Source: Thermoproteota archaeon (GTDB lineage: Archaea > Thermoproteota > Methanomethylicia > Methanomethylicales > Methanomethylicaceae). Taken from it: a DNA stretch of 50,286 nucleotides. The notes under the pieces were generated by a model. It was not told where the DNA came from, made no database searches, and saw only the letters and a list, made by a program, of their open reading frames with translations. The stretch lies in the NCBI GenBank assembly GCA_020832905.1, contig JAJHRG010000001.1:424617-474902 (forward strand), given 5' to 3'. Position numbers and translations under genes: made by a program. Positions 36,018 to 45,531 of this stretch are shown piece after piece. Numbering within the stretch: position 1 is the first letter of the stretch; each line of letters begins with the position of its first letter.

Positions 36018-36628
36018 TTGATTGTAGAGAAACTCAAGGTATTGGAGAAGGTGGAGGTTTAGCTCAAAGAGGTACAATATCAGAAACTGAGCATTTTGAT
36101 GTTATTGCAATAGCAATGTCTCCATCTAAAAGACATATTACTAGACCAATATGTGAAATTACATATGGTCTAAGAGAACAGGGAATTAGAACTAGTGTAA
36201 TTGTATTGGAATCTGGATCAGGAGTACCTCCAGATTCTCCATATGGAGGAGCTCCTGGAGGTACTATGGCTGGAATAAATGAAAAAGAAATTCTTCAAAT
36301 AAGAAGATTTAAATTAGCTTTACTTCATCTTGGTGGAATTTTAGGTCATATTGTTTATAAAGCAAAAACATTTCTTCGTTATGTTGATATACCTGCAATA
36401 ATAGTTTGTGAAGCACCAGCTGATTATGAAGATTTTGCTAAAGTTGGAATAATTACAAGATTAGTTCGTCCTCCTCCAGATAAAGTTGAATGTTTTGGCA
36501 TCATAGTAGATATAGTAACTGGTGTAATAAGAGGAGTAAGTATTCCAAGAGATAAATTAAATGAAATAATCATGAAAGTAAAATATTGGTTAAATGAAAT
36601 AGAGAAGAAAGGAAAATTGGTGTATTAA
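35984..36628 (+). CDS. mcrC: McrC, MCR activation complex subunit, with CTG (or ATC) start
   Basis: About 214 residues. The first ATG (36116) would remove the conserved start of McrC. The open frame upstream encodes IIGRSAQIIDCRET then GIGEGGGLAQRGTISE, the McrC hallmark. No ATG, GTG or TTG occurs between the stop at 35975 and this block. CTG 35984 lies six bases after GGTGA and is the best start; ATC at 35993 or 35996 is possible. SPSKRHITRPICEI is shared with Mmp7. McrC recruits the ATP-dependent activation complex to MCR. It overlaps mcrD by 34 bases. Confidence 0.88.
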   Translation: MDKIIGRSAQIIDCRETQGIGEGGGLAQRGTISETEHFDVIAIAMSPSKRHITRPICEITYGLREQGIRTSVIVLESGSGVPPDSPYGGAPGGTMAGINEKEILQIRRFKLALLHLGGILGHIVYKAKTFLRYVDIPAIIVCEAPADYEDFAKVGIITRLVRPPPDKVECFGIIVDIVTGVIRGVSIPRDKLNEIIMKVKYWLNEIEKKGKLVY

Positions 36629-36629
36629 A

Positions 36630-37067
36630 ATGGCAAAAGTATTCATATTTCCACCAAATAGTATTATACTTTTTGATCTTGTAAGAAGATTTGGACATAT
36701 TCCACTAGGATTAGGAGAAGAAATTTCTAAAAATGTAAATAGACCTGAAATAGATTCTCCTCCTATGAATATTACTCCTGATTTTCCAAGAAGAGGCTTA
36801 AAATATGCTGCTATAGAAGTTCCATCTGGTGTAAGAGGTAGATTAGCACTAATAGGTCCATTAATTGAAGAAGCAGATGCTGCTATAATTATTGAAGATC
36901 CTGAAATTGGTTTTGGTTGTACAAGCTGTGCAAGAGCTAATGAATTTTTGATATATTTAGTAAAACAAAGAAAAATTCCTTACATAACTGTTCCATATCC
37001 TTCTTCTGAAGAAGAAGCAAGAATAATGGTTCAAAAAATAAAAAATTTTCTTTTATCCTTAAAATAG
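36630..37067 (+). CDS. mmp5: Methanogenesis marker protein 5
   Basis: 145 residues. FIFPPNSIILFDLVRRFGH, EIDSPPMNITPDFPRRGLKY and EVPSGVRGRLALIGPLIEEA are Mmp5 hallmarks. A Cys pair lies in FGCTSCARANEF (CxxC), a likely metal or redox site. It starts one base after mcrC and is the last gene of mcrD-mcrC-mmp5. Mmp5 is close to universal in organisms with MCR; its role is unknown. Confidence 0.9.
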   Translation: MAKVFIFPPNSIILFDLVRRFGHIPLGLGEEISKNVNRPEIDSPPMNITPDFPRRGLKYAAIEVPSGVRGRLALIGPLIEEADAAIIIEDPEIGFGCTSCARANEFLIYLVKQRKIPYITVPYPSSEEEARIMVQKIKNFLLSLK

Positions 37068-37304
37068 CTATTCAAATTTTTTTAATTTCTCTTTTAATTT
37101 TTCACAAATAAATTCTTTAGCTTTTATCAAATCTTCTTTTTCTCCTCTTAATACCCACATCATTGGTGGTTTTTCTCCTTCTTCAACCATTGCTTCTTTT
37201 ATTGGCATTTCTACAAGTTCTAAATTAAATCTATTAACTGCTTCTGCAATTATTGAATATGGTGTTCCAGCAGGAATTGGCATTAAGTACTTTTTACTAC
37301 TCAT
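37068..37304 (-). CDS. Uncharacterised 78-residue protein
   Basis: Not recognised. Probable small alpha/beta protein: a conserved-looking KKYLMPIPAGTPYSIIAEAV start, a strand MMWVLRGEKEDL, and a Lys-rich C-terminal helix. No cysteines and no membrane segment. It starts 15 bases after the HMG-CoA reductase gene on the same strand and ends exactly against mmp5. The GEKEDLIKAKEF segment resembles the GEEEDLKKAIKEL strand-turn-helix of mmp6, perhaps by chance. Confidence 0.7.
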   Translation of the reverse strand: MSSKKYLMPIPAGTPYSIIAEAVNRFNLELVEMPIKEAMVEEGEKPPMMWVLRGEKEDLIKAKEFICEKLKEKLKKFE

Positions 37305-37319
37305 ACATTAACTTCTTTT

Positions 37320-38591
37320 TTATTTTAGGTTTTTATTTTTTAATAAATTAATTATTTCTTTAGCTCTTGATATAGAGAAATTTCTTTCCTTTACAAGTAT
37401 TTCTGCAACTTTATCTATCATGTCTCCATGAGCACCTGCTGCTATTGCAATATTTCTTGCATGTAGCTCCATATGTCCTCTTTGTATTCCCTCAGTAACA
37501 AGAGCTCTTAATGCTGCAAAATTTTGAGCTAATCCTACAGCACACATTACTTCTCCTAATTCTCTAGCACTTTTTACATTTAAAATCTTTAAACATAGTT
37601 TTGCTATAGGATGTGTTCTAGTAGCACCTCCAACTATTCCAACTGCAAGTGGTAATTTTAATTCTCCAACTAAGTCTCCATTTTCATTTTTATACCATCT
37701 AGATAATGGCATATATCTTCCAGAAAGTGAAGCATAAGCATGTGCTCCTGCTTCTATTGCTCTTGTATCGTTTGCTGTAGCTAAAGCTACAGCTATAATT
37801 CCATTCATAATTCCTTTATTATGTGTTGCTGCTCTATATGGATCATATAGTGCAAATTTATATGCTCTTATAATATCATTTACAACTTTCTCTCCACCAA
37901 TTACTTCTTTTTTATAAACTACAGATGCTTTTACTATTCTTTCAGTACAAAGATTTGATAAGATTCTCAATAATACTCTTCCATTAGTTAACTTTTCTAT
38001 TTCAGGAGCAATTCCTTCTAGAATTGTATTTACTGTATTTGCACCCATAGCATCTTTACAATCAATAAAGAATTCAACTATTAGCATTTTATCATCAGGT
38101 GGACCAATTATTTTTGTAGATAAATTTCTTACCCCTCCTCCTAAAGAAACAAGTTCTTTAATAAATTCATTTGATTTACTAATAAGTAGTGCTTTATTTT
38201 CTTCAATTTTTTTAATAGCTTCAGTTAAATTAGGTACATCTACTACTTGAATTTGTCCACGCATAATTGATTCAGTACTTTCAGCTTTAAAACCTTCAGG
38301 AAGTGCAAGTTTTGCTGCATGACTTGCTGCTGCAACTACAGATGGTTCTTCTATTGCCATTGGTATGAGATAATCCTTACCATTTATTCTAAAATTAACT
38401 GCTATTCCTAAAGGAAGTTGGGTTAATCCTATAACATTTTCTATCATTCTATCTGCAATTGAAATATCAAGACCAGAATCTAGTATTTTTATATCATCAT
38501 CAGTTAATTTAATTAATTCCTTTATTATTCTTCTTCTTTCTTCAATACTCATTTTATAGAATCCTGGTATTCTAGAACTTCCTCTTTCCAT
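37320..38591 (-). CDS. hmgA: HMG-CoA reductase, class II type
   Basis: Makes mevalonate for isoprenoid lipids from HMG-CoA. Class II features: SSRIPGFYKMSIEERRRII at the N-terminus, EEPSVVAAASHAAK (catalytic Glu), DAMGANTVNTI, and MELHARNIA (catalytic His). Most archaea use class I; class II is the Pseudomonas mevalonii type, seen in some archaea by transfer. At 423 residues it is full length. The start overlaps the upstream HAD gene by 43 bases, and the overlap is credible because the conserved N-terminus lies in it. Confidence 0.93.
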   Translation of the reverse strand: MERGSSRIPGFYKMSIEERRRIIKELIKLTDDDIKILDSGLDISIADRMIENVIGLTQLPLGIAVNFRINGKDYLIPMAIEEPSVVAAASHAAKLALPEGFKAESTESIMRGQIQVVDVPNLTEAIKKIEENKALLISKSNEFIKELVSLGGGVRNLSTKIIGPPDDKMLIVEFFIDCKDAMGANTVNTILEGIAPEIEKLTNGRVLLRILSNLCTERIVKASVVYKKEVIGGEKVVNDIIRAYKFALYDPYRAATHNKGIMNGIIAVALATANDTRAIEAGAHAYASLSGRYMPLSRWYKNENGDLVGELKLPLAVGIVGGATRTHPIAKLCLKILNVKSARELGEVMCAVGLAQNFAALRALVTEGIQRGHMELHARNIAIAAGAHGDMIDKVAEILVKERNFSISRAKEIINLLKNKNLK

Positions 38592-39241
38592 ATATTCATT
38601 AACACCTCTAATACTCCTTCACCATTATCTTTATTACAAACTATATCTGCTTTTCTTTTTAATTCTAATACTGCATTATTAACTGCAATTTTAAAATCAG
38701 CTATTTCAAAAAGTGATATATCATTTACTTCATCTCCTATTGCAATAATTTTACCATTTCCAATTCTTTCTATTGCAATTTTTACACCTTTTCCTTTATT
38801 CCAGCCATAAGGCATTATCATAAAACTATCTTTATTAAACTCTATGTTAACATAATTAAGAAAATTATTTTCTTTTATTATTTTTTCAATATAATAATAA
38901 TTTTTTAAATCACTATATATAATTACATCTCCTAATACAAAACTTATTCCATTTTTATTAAGTAAGTTTATTATTTTTTCTCTCATTACAAACCAATTAT
39001 TATCTGGAAGAATTTCTTTTTTATTTTCTGAAAATAAAATTGTTCCATTTTCTAAAACTAATACATCAAATATTTTTAATACATCTTTATCAGGAATATC
39101 ACTTAATCTTCTTCCTGTTGCTAATATTTTCTTTTTTGGAAGTTTAATTAAAAATTCTTTAAGCCTTTTATCTATCATAAAATTATTATTTTCATCTGCA
39201 ATTGTTCTATCATAATCTGTTACTATTATATCTATTTTCAT
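38549..39241 (-). CDS. HAD-family phosphatase, Cof / sugar-phosphatase type
   Basis: 230 residues. The nucleophile motif is VTDYDRTIADEN (Asp8 and Asp10), followed by LATGRR and a C2-type cap with ENGTILF. The last motif is GDEVNDISLFEIA. This class includes phosphoglycolate, sucrose-phosphate and mannosyl-3-phosphoglycerate phosphatases. The neighbouring glycosyltransferase suggests a sugar-phosphate substrate. It starts 30 bases after that gene and overlaps hmgA by 43 bases. Confidence 0.86.
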   Translation of the reverse strand: MKIDIIVTDYDRTIADENNNFMIDKRLKEFLIKLPKKKILATGRRLSDIPDKDVLKIFDVLVLENGTILFSENKKEILPDNNWFVMREKIINLLNKNGISFVLGDVIIYSDLKNYYYIEKIIKENNFLNYVNIEFNKDSFMIMPYGWNKGKGVKIAIERIGNGKIIAIGDEVNDISLFEIADFKIAVNNAVLELKRKADIVCNKDNGEGVLEVLMNIWKEEVLEYQDSIK

Positions 39242-39271
39242 TTAATCACCACAAGGATATTTTTCATAATT

Positions 39272-40525
39272 CTATTCTCCAAGTAATCTCTTATATAAAG
39301 TAATATGATCTCTTACTCCTCTTTCCGAGGAGAATTGTTCTTTAAATATTCTTTTACCTTCAGCTCCCATTTTCTTAGCAATATCTTCATTTACAAGAAT
39401 ATATTCTAAACATTCTGATAATGCTTTTACATCACCAGGGCTTACTAAAAAGCCATTTACACCAGGCCATATTTGTGTAGGAATTCCTCCAGTACAACTT
39501 CCTATTACTGGTTTTCCAAATGCCATAGCTTCTGTTATAGCAAGTCCAAATCCTTCTTGAATTGATGGAAGAACTACAACATCACATGCTTTATAAGCTG
39601 CCATAAGCATTTCTCTACTTATAGCACCAGTAAAAATTACATTATTATGTAGTCCCTTTAAAGAAATAAGCTCTTGTAATTCTCTTAAATATTCTTCCTT
39701 ATCTTTTACTTTAAGTACTTCTTTACTTAAAGAACCATTACCAATAAAAATAAGCTTAAATTTAATATTTCTTAATTGACTAACAGCTTCTATTAAGAAT
39801 TTTTGTCCTTTTAATCTATCTATTCTTGCAACACATAAGATAATTTTTTCATCTTCTTTAATACCATAAACTTTTTTAAAATCAATATTTGAATCTTCAA
39901 CTTCTATAAATGGTGGTATACATGTTACTTTATTCCACTCAAGACCAGATTTTAATGCAGTACTTACATATGATTTTGTTGAAAATATTGAAATTGAATA
40001 ATCTTTTAAATAATCTATTACAAATTTTCTCCATGGTAATTCAACACCTTCAGGAAATGGTATATGCCATGTAAAGGGTTTTGGTAATTTTAAATCAATA
40101 ATCATTTTACTTAATGGTAATAATTGAAAATCATGAATATGTACAATATCTGGTTCTTCTTTTTTAATAATTTCTCTTATTCTTTTTTCAAAATATTGAT
40201 TTACTTTAATATATTCATTAAAACCATAAATATGCTTATTGTATAATCGATCTAAGGGAATGTTTCTTTCGTGAAATACTTTAAGTAAAAGTTCTTTAAA
40301 ATTAGTATATCCTGCTAATACTTCTTTTTCTATTTCTCTATCAGCTGGTACTCTATATACTTTAAAACCTTCAATTTCTTCTTCAAATGGTCCACCTGGT
40401 TTTTTAAGATTAATAAAAATTGCATCATGAGATTTTTCTCTTAATTTACGAGCTAGCCATATTAGATAATATGAAACACCACCAGTACTTGGAAAAAATG
40501 ATTGACTTACAAAAAGTATTTTCAT
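39272..40525 (-). CDS. Glycosyltransferase, GT4-like with OtsA-like acceptor motifs
   Basis: 417 residues, GT-B fold. FFPSTGGVSYYLIWLARKL is the N-terminal Gly loop. VHIHDFQLLPLSK and WHIPFPEGVELPW resemble the trehalose-6-phosphate synthase motifs HDYHLLPL and HIPFP. The C-terminal half has RIDRLKGQKFLIEA and EGFGLAITEAMAFGKPVIG, the retaining GT4 EX7E motif. It overlaps the coiled-coil gene by four bases and precedes the HAD phosphatase, suggesting a synthase/phosphatase pair for a sugar solute. Donor and acceptor unknown. Confidence 0.87.
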   Translation of the reverse strand: MKILFVSQSFFPSTGGVSYYLIWLARKLREKSHDAIFINLKKPGGPFEEEIEGFKVYRVPADREIEKEVLAGYTNFKELLLKVFHERNIPLDRLYNKHIYGFNEYIKVNQYFEKRIREIIKKEEPDIVHIHDFQLLPLSKMIIDLKLPKPFTWHIPFPEGVELPWRKFVIDYLKDYSISIFSTKSYVSTALKSGLEWNKVTCIPPFIEVEDSNIDFKKVYGIKEDEKIILCVARIDRLKGQKFLIEAVSQLRNIKFKLIFIGNGSLSKEVLKVKDKEEYLRELQELISLKGLHNNVIFTGAISREMLMAAYKACDVVVLPSIQEGFGLAITEAMAFGKPVIGSCTGGIPTQIWPGVNGFLVSPGDVKALSECLEYILVNEDIAKKMGAEGKRIFKEQFSSERGVRDHITLYKRLLGE

Positions 40526-42105
40526 AATATTCTCCTTAATATAATACTTTCTTGAATTTTATTAATTACTTTTTCCTCTTTTAATACATTAATTCCTTGA
40601 AGAATTCTATCTTTCTTCTTTAATATATTGAATACATCTTTTGCTTCAAATAATAATAGAGGTAAATACTTAGTGAATACTGCTTTTACAATTTTTGAAT
40701 CTAAATTTAATTTTCTACTTTTAATCTTTTTATTATCAATTATTACAAAAGGTTCTACTATATCAACATCAGCTTTTCTAATAATTCCATAATATGGTAT
40801 GTATATTAGCTTTATATCATCATGATGATTTTCAGATTTATATACATATTTTTCTAAATTATCAATTTCTTTTTTTATTAGATTAATAATTTTATCATAT
40901 TTTTCTTTATTTCTAATATACTCAAATTTAATATGATTTTCCTCTATTTCTAATTCTATTAATGCTTTCTCCTTATCATTAATTATTGAATTAAGCTCCT
41001 CAATTGCAGTTTCTCTATTTTTTATATATTCTTCTCTTATTCTTCTACACTCTAAATCTTCTTTACATTGAAGAAATCTTATTTCTTCTAAAATCTTAGA
41101 TAAATCCTTATTAAGCTCCTTAATTCTATTTTCTAATGAGTTTTTCTTATTTTCCAAATTTTTTAATTCATTTAATATTGCAAATTCTTCATTATTAAGT
41201 CTTTCTAATTCTTTTTCTATAATATCTAACTTTTTGATTAATTTATTTATCTTCTCAATGTTTTTTACTTTATTTTTTATAATTATTATTTTATCTCTTT
41301 TTTTACTTAATTTAGAAATTCTTTTTCTTAAATCTAATAAATTCTTATTTTTACTATCAATCTTATTAATGACTTCTGTTAGCTCTTTATTTAAGTTATT
41401 CAAAATAGTAATTATGTTCTCTTTTTCATTATTTAAAACATTCTTTTGCTTTAATATTTCACTTTTTACTTTTGATATATCTCTTTTTTCACATTCTAAA
41501 AGAAGATTTTCTATAATACTTTCTTTTTCTTTTATTTTTTCATCAAATTCCTTAATAATTCTATTTTTCCTTTCTCTAATACTATTAATTTTTTGGTTAT
41601 ACTCTTCTTCTAATTTAGAAATTTCTTTCTCAATATTTACTAATAGTTCATTTAATGAAGTATATACTCTTAAAACTTCATTAGTAATACTAATAACATC
41701 TTCCTTACTTAAAGTACATGGAATTGCAAAACCATCATTAATTTCATCATCAATAACTATATACTCCTGACAAATAATATTATCAACTTCTAATAAATTA
41801 AATTCATGAACTTTTATAGAGACTTCTCTAGACTTAATCAAAAACTCCTTTATTTCTGTTTTATGTAATTCTAAACCATCAATACATATGATATTATTAT
41901 TTTTACTTACAATAAAAATAGGATAATAAAATTTGTAAATTGCATCAATTTTTCTTATTTTTTCCTCATTAAAAAATCTAATATAACTACTTACTTTACT
42001 TGATATATCTAATCCTTTTAAAATTGCAATTACATCTCCTACATAATCTGGAAGTGCTCTAATTTCATTATTTTCTTTAATATATGAAAAATTTAATCTT
42101 TTCAT
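40522..42105 (-). CDS. Long coiled-coil protein, unknown function
   Basis: 527 residues; family not recognised. A globular N-terminal part (~1-150) precedes a long Glu/Lys/Asn-rich coiled coil (~155-430) with heptad-like spacing. A globular C-terminal part (~430-527) includes KLIYIPYYGIIRKADVDIVE. A Cys pair lies in QCKEDLECRRIR. It lacks Walker motifs, so it is not an SMC or Rad50 ATPase. It is the first gene of a five-gene leftward run and overlaps the glycosyltransferase by four bases. Confidence 0.85.
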   Translation of the reverse strand: MKRLNFSYIKENNEIRALPDYVGDVIAILKGLDISSKVSSYIRFFNEEKIRKIDAIYKFYYPIFIVSKNNNIICIDGLELHKTEIKEFLIKSREVSIKVHEFNLLEVDNIICQEYIVIDDEINDGFAIPCTLSKEDVISITNEVLRVYTSLNELLVNIEKEISKLEEEYNQKINSIRERKNRIIKEFDEKIKEKESIIENLLLECEKRDISKVKSEILKQKNVLNNEKENIITILNNLNKELTEVINKIDSKNKNLLDLRKRISKLSKKRDKIIIIKNKVKNIEKINKLIKKLDIIEKELERLNNEEFAILNELKNLENKKNSLENRIKELNKDLSKILEEIRFLQCKEDLECRRIREEYIKNRETAIEELNSIINDKEKALIELEIEENHIKFEYIRNKEKYDKIINLIKKEIDNLEKYVYKSENHHDDIKLIYIPYYGIIRKADVDIVEPFVIIDNKKIKSRKLNLDSKIVKAVFTKYLPLLLFEAKDVFNILKKKDRILQGINVLKEEKVINKIQESIILRRIL

Positions 42106-42285
42106 AATAAACTTTACGAAAAGATATAATATAAGTAAATTTGTAATTATAAATATTTATCAATTTAGGAAAAGCTTATATATTAGCTACTAAACCCTAT
42201 TATCTTATGCAAATACATAATTGTCATAATACAAAACCATCATATATTAATGTAAAAATCTATTCAAGAGGGAGGTAAATAAGTA
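42106..42285 (+). promoter_or_regulatory. acs promoter and leader; longest gap in the window
   Basis: TTATATATTA (42176-42185) is a probable TATA box. Transcription would start near 42208, leaving a ~75-base leader that ends in a strong GGAGGT (42271-42276) before ATG 42286. The leader is A-rich with no convincing hairpin or riboswitch by eye. The left part must also hold the promoter of the coiled-coil gene. No tRNA-like cloverleaf seen. Confidence 0.5.
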
Positions 42286-44232
42286 ATGGAGGAAATTAAA
42301 ACTCTACCATTATCAAGAAGTATTTATCCTGATATTAGTATACTTAAACATATTTACAATAAGAGCTTAGAAGATCCTGAATCTTTTTGGCGTAAAGTAG
42401 CTGAAGATTTATTTTGGTATGAGAAAAATGGACCTGTATTTGAACCAATAGATTCACCACCTTATGGTCGTTGGTTTCCAAATTGGAAAACAAACTTATC
42501 ATATAATGCAATAGATAGACATATAGAAAGTTGGAGGAAAAACAAAGTAGCTTATTACTGGGAAGGAGAAAATTATGAAAAAAGAGTTCTTACTTACTAT
42601 GATTTATATAAAGAAGTCAATAAATTTGCATATGTTTTAAAAAATCTTGGAGTAAAAAAAGGAGATAGAGTAACAATCTATATGCCTGTAATACCAGAAC
42701 TTCCTATAAGTATGTTAGCTTGTACAAGAATTGGAGCAATACACTCAGTAGTATTTAGTGGTTTTGCTTCTTATGCTTTAGCTGAAAGAATTAATGATTG
42801 TCAAAGTAAAATTGTAATAACTACAGATGGAACTTTTAGAAGAGGAAAATTAATTAATACTAAGAAGATTGTTGATGAGGCACTAAGATATACAACAACT
42901 GTAGAGAGAGTTATAGTTATAAAAAGAGCAAATATTGAAGTTGAAATGATGGAAGATAGAGATTACTGGTATGATGAATTAAAACCTTCTTCATGTCCTT
43001 ATGTAGAACCAGAAAGAATTGAAGGTATACATCCAAGCTTTATTTTGTATACTTCTGGTACTACAGGAAAGCCAAAAGGAATAGTTCATGGAACTGGAGG
43101 ATATATGGTTTGGGCATATTTTACTCAAAAAGTTGTCTTTGATATAAATGATAGAGATATATTTTGGTGTACTGCAGACATAGGATGGATTACAGGACAT
43201 ACTTACGTAGTATATGGTCCACTTTTAGCAGGAGCAACAGTATTTATTTATGAAGGAGCACCTGATTATCCAAAACCAGATAGATGGTGGGAAATAATAG
43301 AGAGATATGGAATTACTATCTTTTATACATCTCCTACTGCTATAAGAATGCATATGAAATATGGAGAAGAATGGATAAAACGTCATGATTTATCATCACT
43401 AAGATTACTTGGAAGTGTAGGTGAGCCAATAAATCCAGAAGTTTGGAATTGGTATTATAAATATATTGGACAGGAAAGATGTCCAATAGTAGATACTTGG
43501 TGGCAAACAGAAACAGGAGGAATAATGATTTCTCCTCAACCAGGTCTTGCACTTGTTCCACTAAAAGCTGGTTCTGCTACACTTCCACTTCCTGGTGTTG
43601 ATGCTGATGTATTTACAGATGATGGAAAATCTGCAAAACCAAATGAAAAAGGATATTTAGTTATAAAAAGACCATGGCCAGGATGTCTTATTGGAATATG
43701 GAATAATCCTGAAAGATTAAAAACTCAATACTATTCTAAATTCCCTAATGTTTACTATACTGGTGATTTTGCTATTAAAGATAAAGATGGTTATTTCTGG
43801 TTACTTGGTAGAGCTGATGAAGTTTTAAAAGTTGCAGGACATAGAATAGGAACTGCAGAACTTGAAGCAGCTTTTCTTTCACATCCTGCAGTTGCAGAAG
43901 CTGCAGTAGTAGGAAAATCAGATCCTATTAAAATGCAAGTTCCTGTAGCTTTTGTTGTATTACGTCCTGGATATACTCCTTCTCCTCAACTTAGAATTGA
44001 ACTTATTAATCATATTAAAGAAACTATAGGTCCTATAGCTACACCTCAAACAGTATATTTTGTTGAAAAACTTCCTAAGACTAGAAGTGGAAAAATAATG
44101 AGAAGAATTCTATCAGCTGTTATAGAAGAAAGAGATACAGGTGATGTTACAACATTAGAAGATGAAACAAGTGTTGAAGAAGCAAAAAGAGCTTATGAAG
44201 AGCTTAAGAGGATGATAGAGGAGATTCCTTAA
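42286..44232 (+). CDS. acs: Acetyl-CoA synthetase, AMP-forming
   Basis: Activates acetate with ATP and CoA to acetyl-CoA, AMP and PPi. The 648-residue length and ANL superfamily motifs fit: [19 protein letters not shown] (P-loop), [10 protein letters not shown] (the Trp that limits the pocket to acetate or propionate), [20 protein letters not shown] (hinge) and [10 protein letters not shown] (catalytic Lys). Acetyl-CoA can feed POR to give pyruvate. Its last 29 bases overlap the convergent treT gene. Confidence 0.95.
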   Translation: MEEIKTLPLSRSIYPDISILKHIYNKSLEDPESFWRKVAEDLFWYEKNGPVFEPIDSPPYGRWFPNWKTNLSYNAIDRHIESWRKNKVAYYWEGENYEKRVLTYYDLYKEVNKFAYVLKNLGVKKGDRVTIYMPVIPELPISMLACTRIGAIHSVVFSGFASYALAERINDCQSKIVITTDGTFRRGKLINTKKIVDEALRYTTTVERVIVIKRANIEVEMMEDRDYWYDELKPSSCPYVEPERIEGIHPSFILYTSGTTGKPKGIVHGTGGYMVWAYFTQKVVFDINDRDIFWCTADIGWITGHTYVVYGPLLAGATVFIYEGAPDYPKPDRWWEIIERYGITIFYTSPTAIRMHMKYGEEWIKRHDLSSLRLLGSVGEPINPEVWNWYYKYIGQERCPIVDTWWQTETGGIMISPQPGLALVPLKAGSATLPLPGVDADVFTDDGKSAKPNEKGYLVIKRPWPGCLIGIWNNPERLKTQYYSKFPNVYYTGDFAIKDKDGYFWLLGRADEVLKVAGHRIGTAELEAAFLSHPAVAEAAVVGKSDPIKMQVPVAFVVLRPGYTPSPQLRIELINHIKETIGPIATPQTVYFVEKLPKTRSGKIMRRILSAVIEERDTGDVTTLEDETSVEEAKRAYEELKRMIEEIP

Positions 44233-45493
44233 GTATTCTTAATATTTTTAAATAATCTCTTAATTGTCTTGTTATTAAGAAATTCTTTCTGACATGTTCT
44301 TTTGCTTTCCTTCCCATTTTATTCCGTATTTCAGGATTTCTTATCAAATATAATATCTTTTCAGCAGCTTCTCTAACATTACTTACTAAAAATCCAGTTT
44401 CTCCATCTAATATTTGATATTTTATTCCTCCAGTTTTTCCACCAATAACTGGTTTACCTTTCCACATTCCTTCAGTTACTGTTAATCCAAACCCTTCTTT
44501 AATACTCTTTTGAATTATTATTGTTGATCCTCTTTGAATAGCATTTATTTCTTTATGTGCATCTGATGGTAATAATAATACATGAACATTTCTATCATTT
44601 GTTGCTTTCTTAATAGTTTCATAAAAAATTTTTTCACCTTCAGGATCATCTGATGCTAAACCTCCAACTAAAACTAATTGTAATGATTCTCTATACCTTA
44701 TTACTCTAAAAATATCTACTGCAAATTTCTTTTCATCTAATAATCCATGAAAATCTATCATTCCTATTCTACTTTTTGCCAATTCAAAAGCTTTTATTAC
44801 ACCTATTGGATCTTTAAGTTTATCAAATCTTGATACTTGAGTAATTATAGGTCTTTCTGGATCAATATCATATTTTCTTAACGTATCTTTTATATAATCT
44901 TCTGATAATTCAATATTCTTTTCACTTAATGGATCAATTGATGGAGGAACAATGAATTGAGGACCATTATAATCTTGTCTTATATATTCTGGTAAGTGAA
45001 CTATTATACCATCATATTTTGAAATTAATTTAATTAAGAAACTCCATAAGTTTTGATTTGGATTAGAAATATCAATATGACATCTCCATAACCATTTTCC
45101 ATTCTTTTTATATTGTATTAAAGCTAATGGTTGAGGATCATGTACAAATACAAAATCTTTATTTAAATTTATTAATTCTGCATTTACTTTATTAACTTCT
45201 AGATATTTATTAATCATATTTTGAGAAATTTCAATATTTTCGCCATGAATAGCATTATGAAAGTTCTTAGTTATTTTGAAAAATTCATCATCTCCTTGAA
45301 TAATTTTCCACTCTGTTTTCAATCCAATAGAATTCATTAATGGAACTATAGATCTTAATAATTCTGCTACTCCTCCTCCAATATATGTAGAATTTATATG
45401 TAATACTTCATAACCTTTTAAATTTTCACTTATGGATTTTATTTCTTCTATTATCTCTTTTCCTACAAAAGGAATATAATCTTCAAGCCTCAT
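44204..45493 (-). CDS. treT: Trehalose glycosyltransferring synthase-like GT4 protein
   Basis: 429 residues. It resembles TreT, which makes trehalose from NDP-glucose and glucose. Motifs: [20 protein letters not shown] near residue 33, [29 protein letters not shown], and in the C-terminal domain [16 protein letters not shown] and [20 protein letters not shown]. Length and order are typical. It may belong with the other glycosyltransferase at 39272-40525 in compatible-solute synthesis. No operon partner is evident. Confidence 0.9.
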   Translation of the reverse strand: MRLEDYIPFVGKEIIEEIKSISENLKGYEVLHINSTYIGGGVAELLRSIVPLMNSIGLKTEWKIIQGDDEFFKITKNFHNAIHGENIEISQNMINKYLEVNKVNAELINLNKDFVFVHDPQPLALIQYKKNGKWLWRCHIDISNPNQNLWSFLIKLISKYDGIIVHLPEYIRQDYNGPQFIVPPSIDPLSEKNIELSEDYIKDTLRKYDIDPERPIITQVSRFDKLKDPIGVIKAFELAKSRIGMIDFHGLLDEKKFAVDIFRVIRYRESLQLVLVGGLASDDPEGEKIFYETIKKATNDRNVHVLLLPSDAHKEINAIQRGSTIIIQKSIKEGFGLTVTEGMWKGKPVIGGKTGGIKYQILDGETGFLVSNVREAAEKILYLIRNPEIRNKMGRKAKEHVRKNFLITRQLRDYLKILRILKESPLSSS

Positions 45494-45531
45494 ATTATCT
45501 AAAGAATAATTCTCAGTAGGAGTGAATAAAT

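Noticed and set aside
41234-41770. 178-residue open frame on the plus strand
   Set aside because: It is antisense to the coiled-coil gene; Glu/Lys-rich coding DNA gives long Phe/Leu/Ser frames on the opposite strand, and it has no recognisable domain.
40522-42105. SMC/Rad50-like ATPase
   Set aside because: No Walker A or signature motif at the ends; only the coiled coil is similar.
42106-42285. Possible tRNA or riboswitch in the acs leader
   Set aside because: No cloverleaf, no GTTCGA-like T-loop and no stable hairpin seen; AT-rich leader only.
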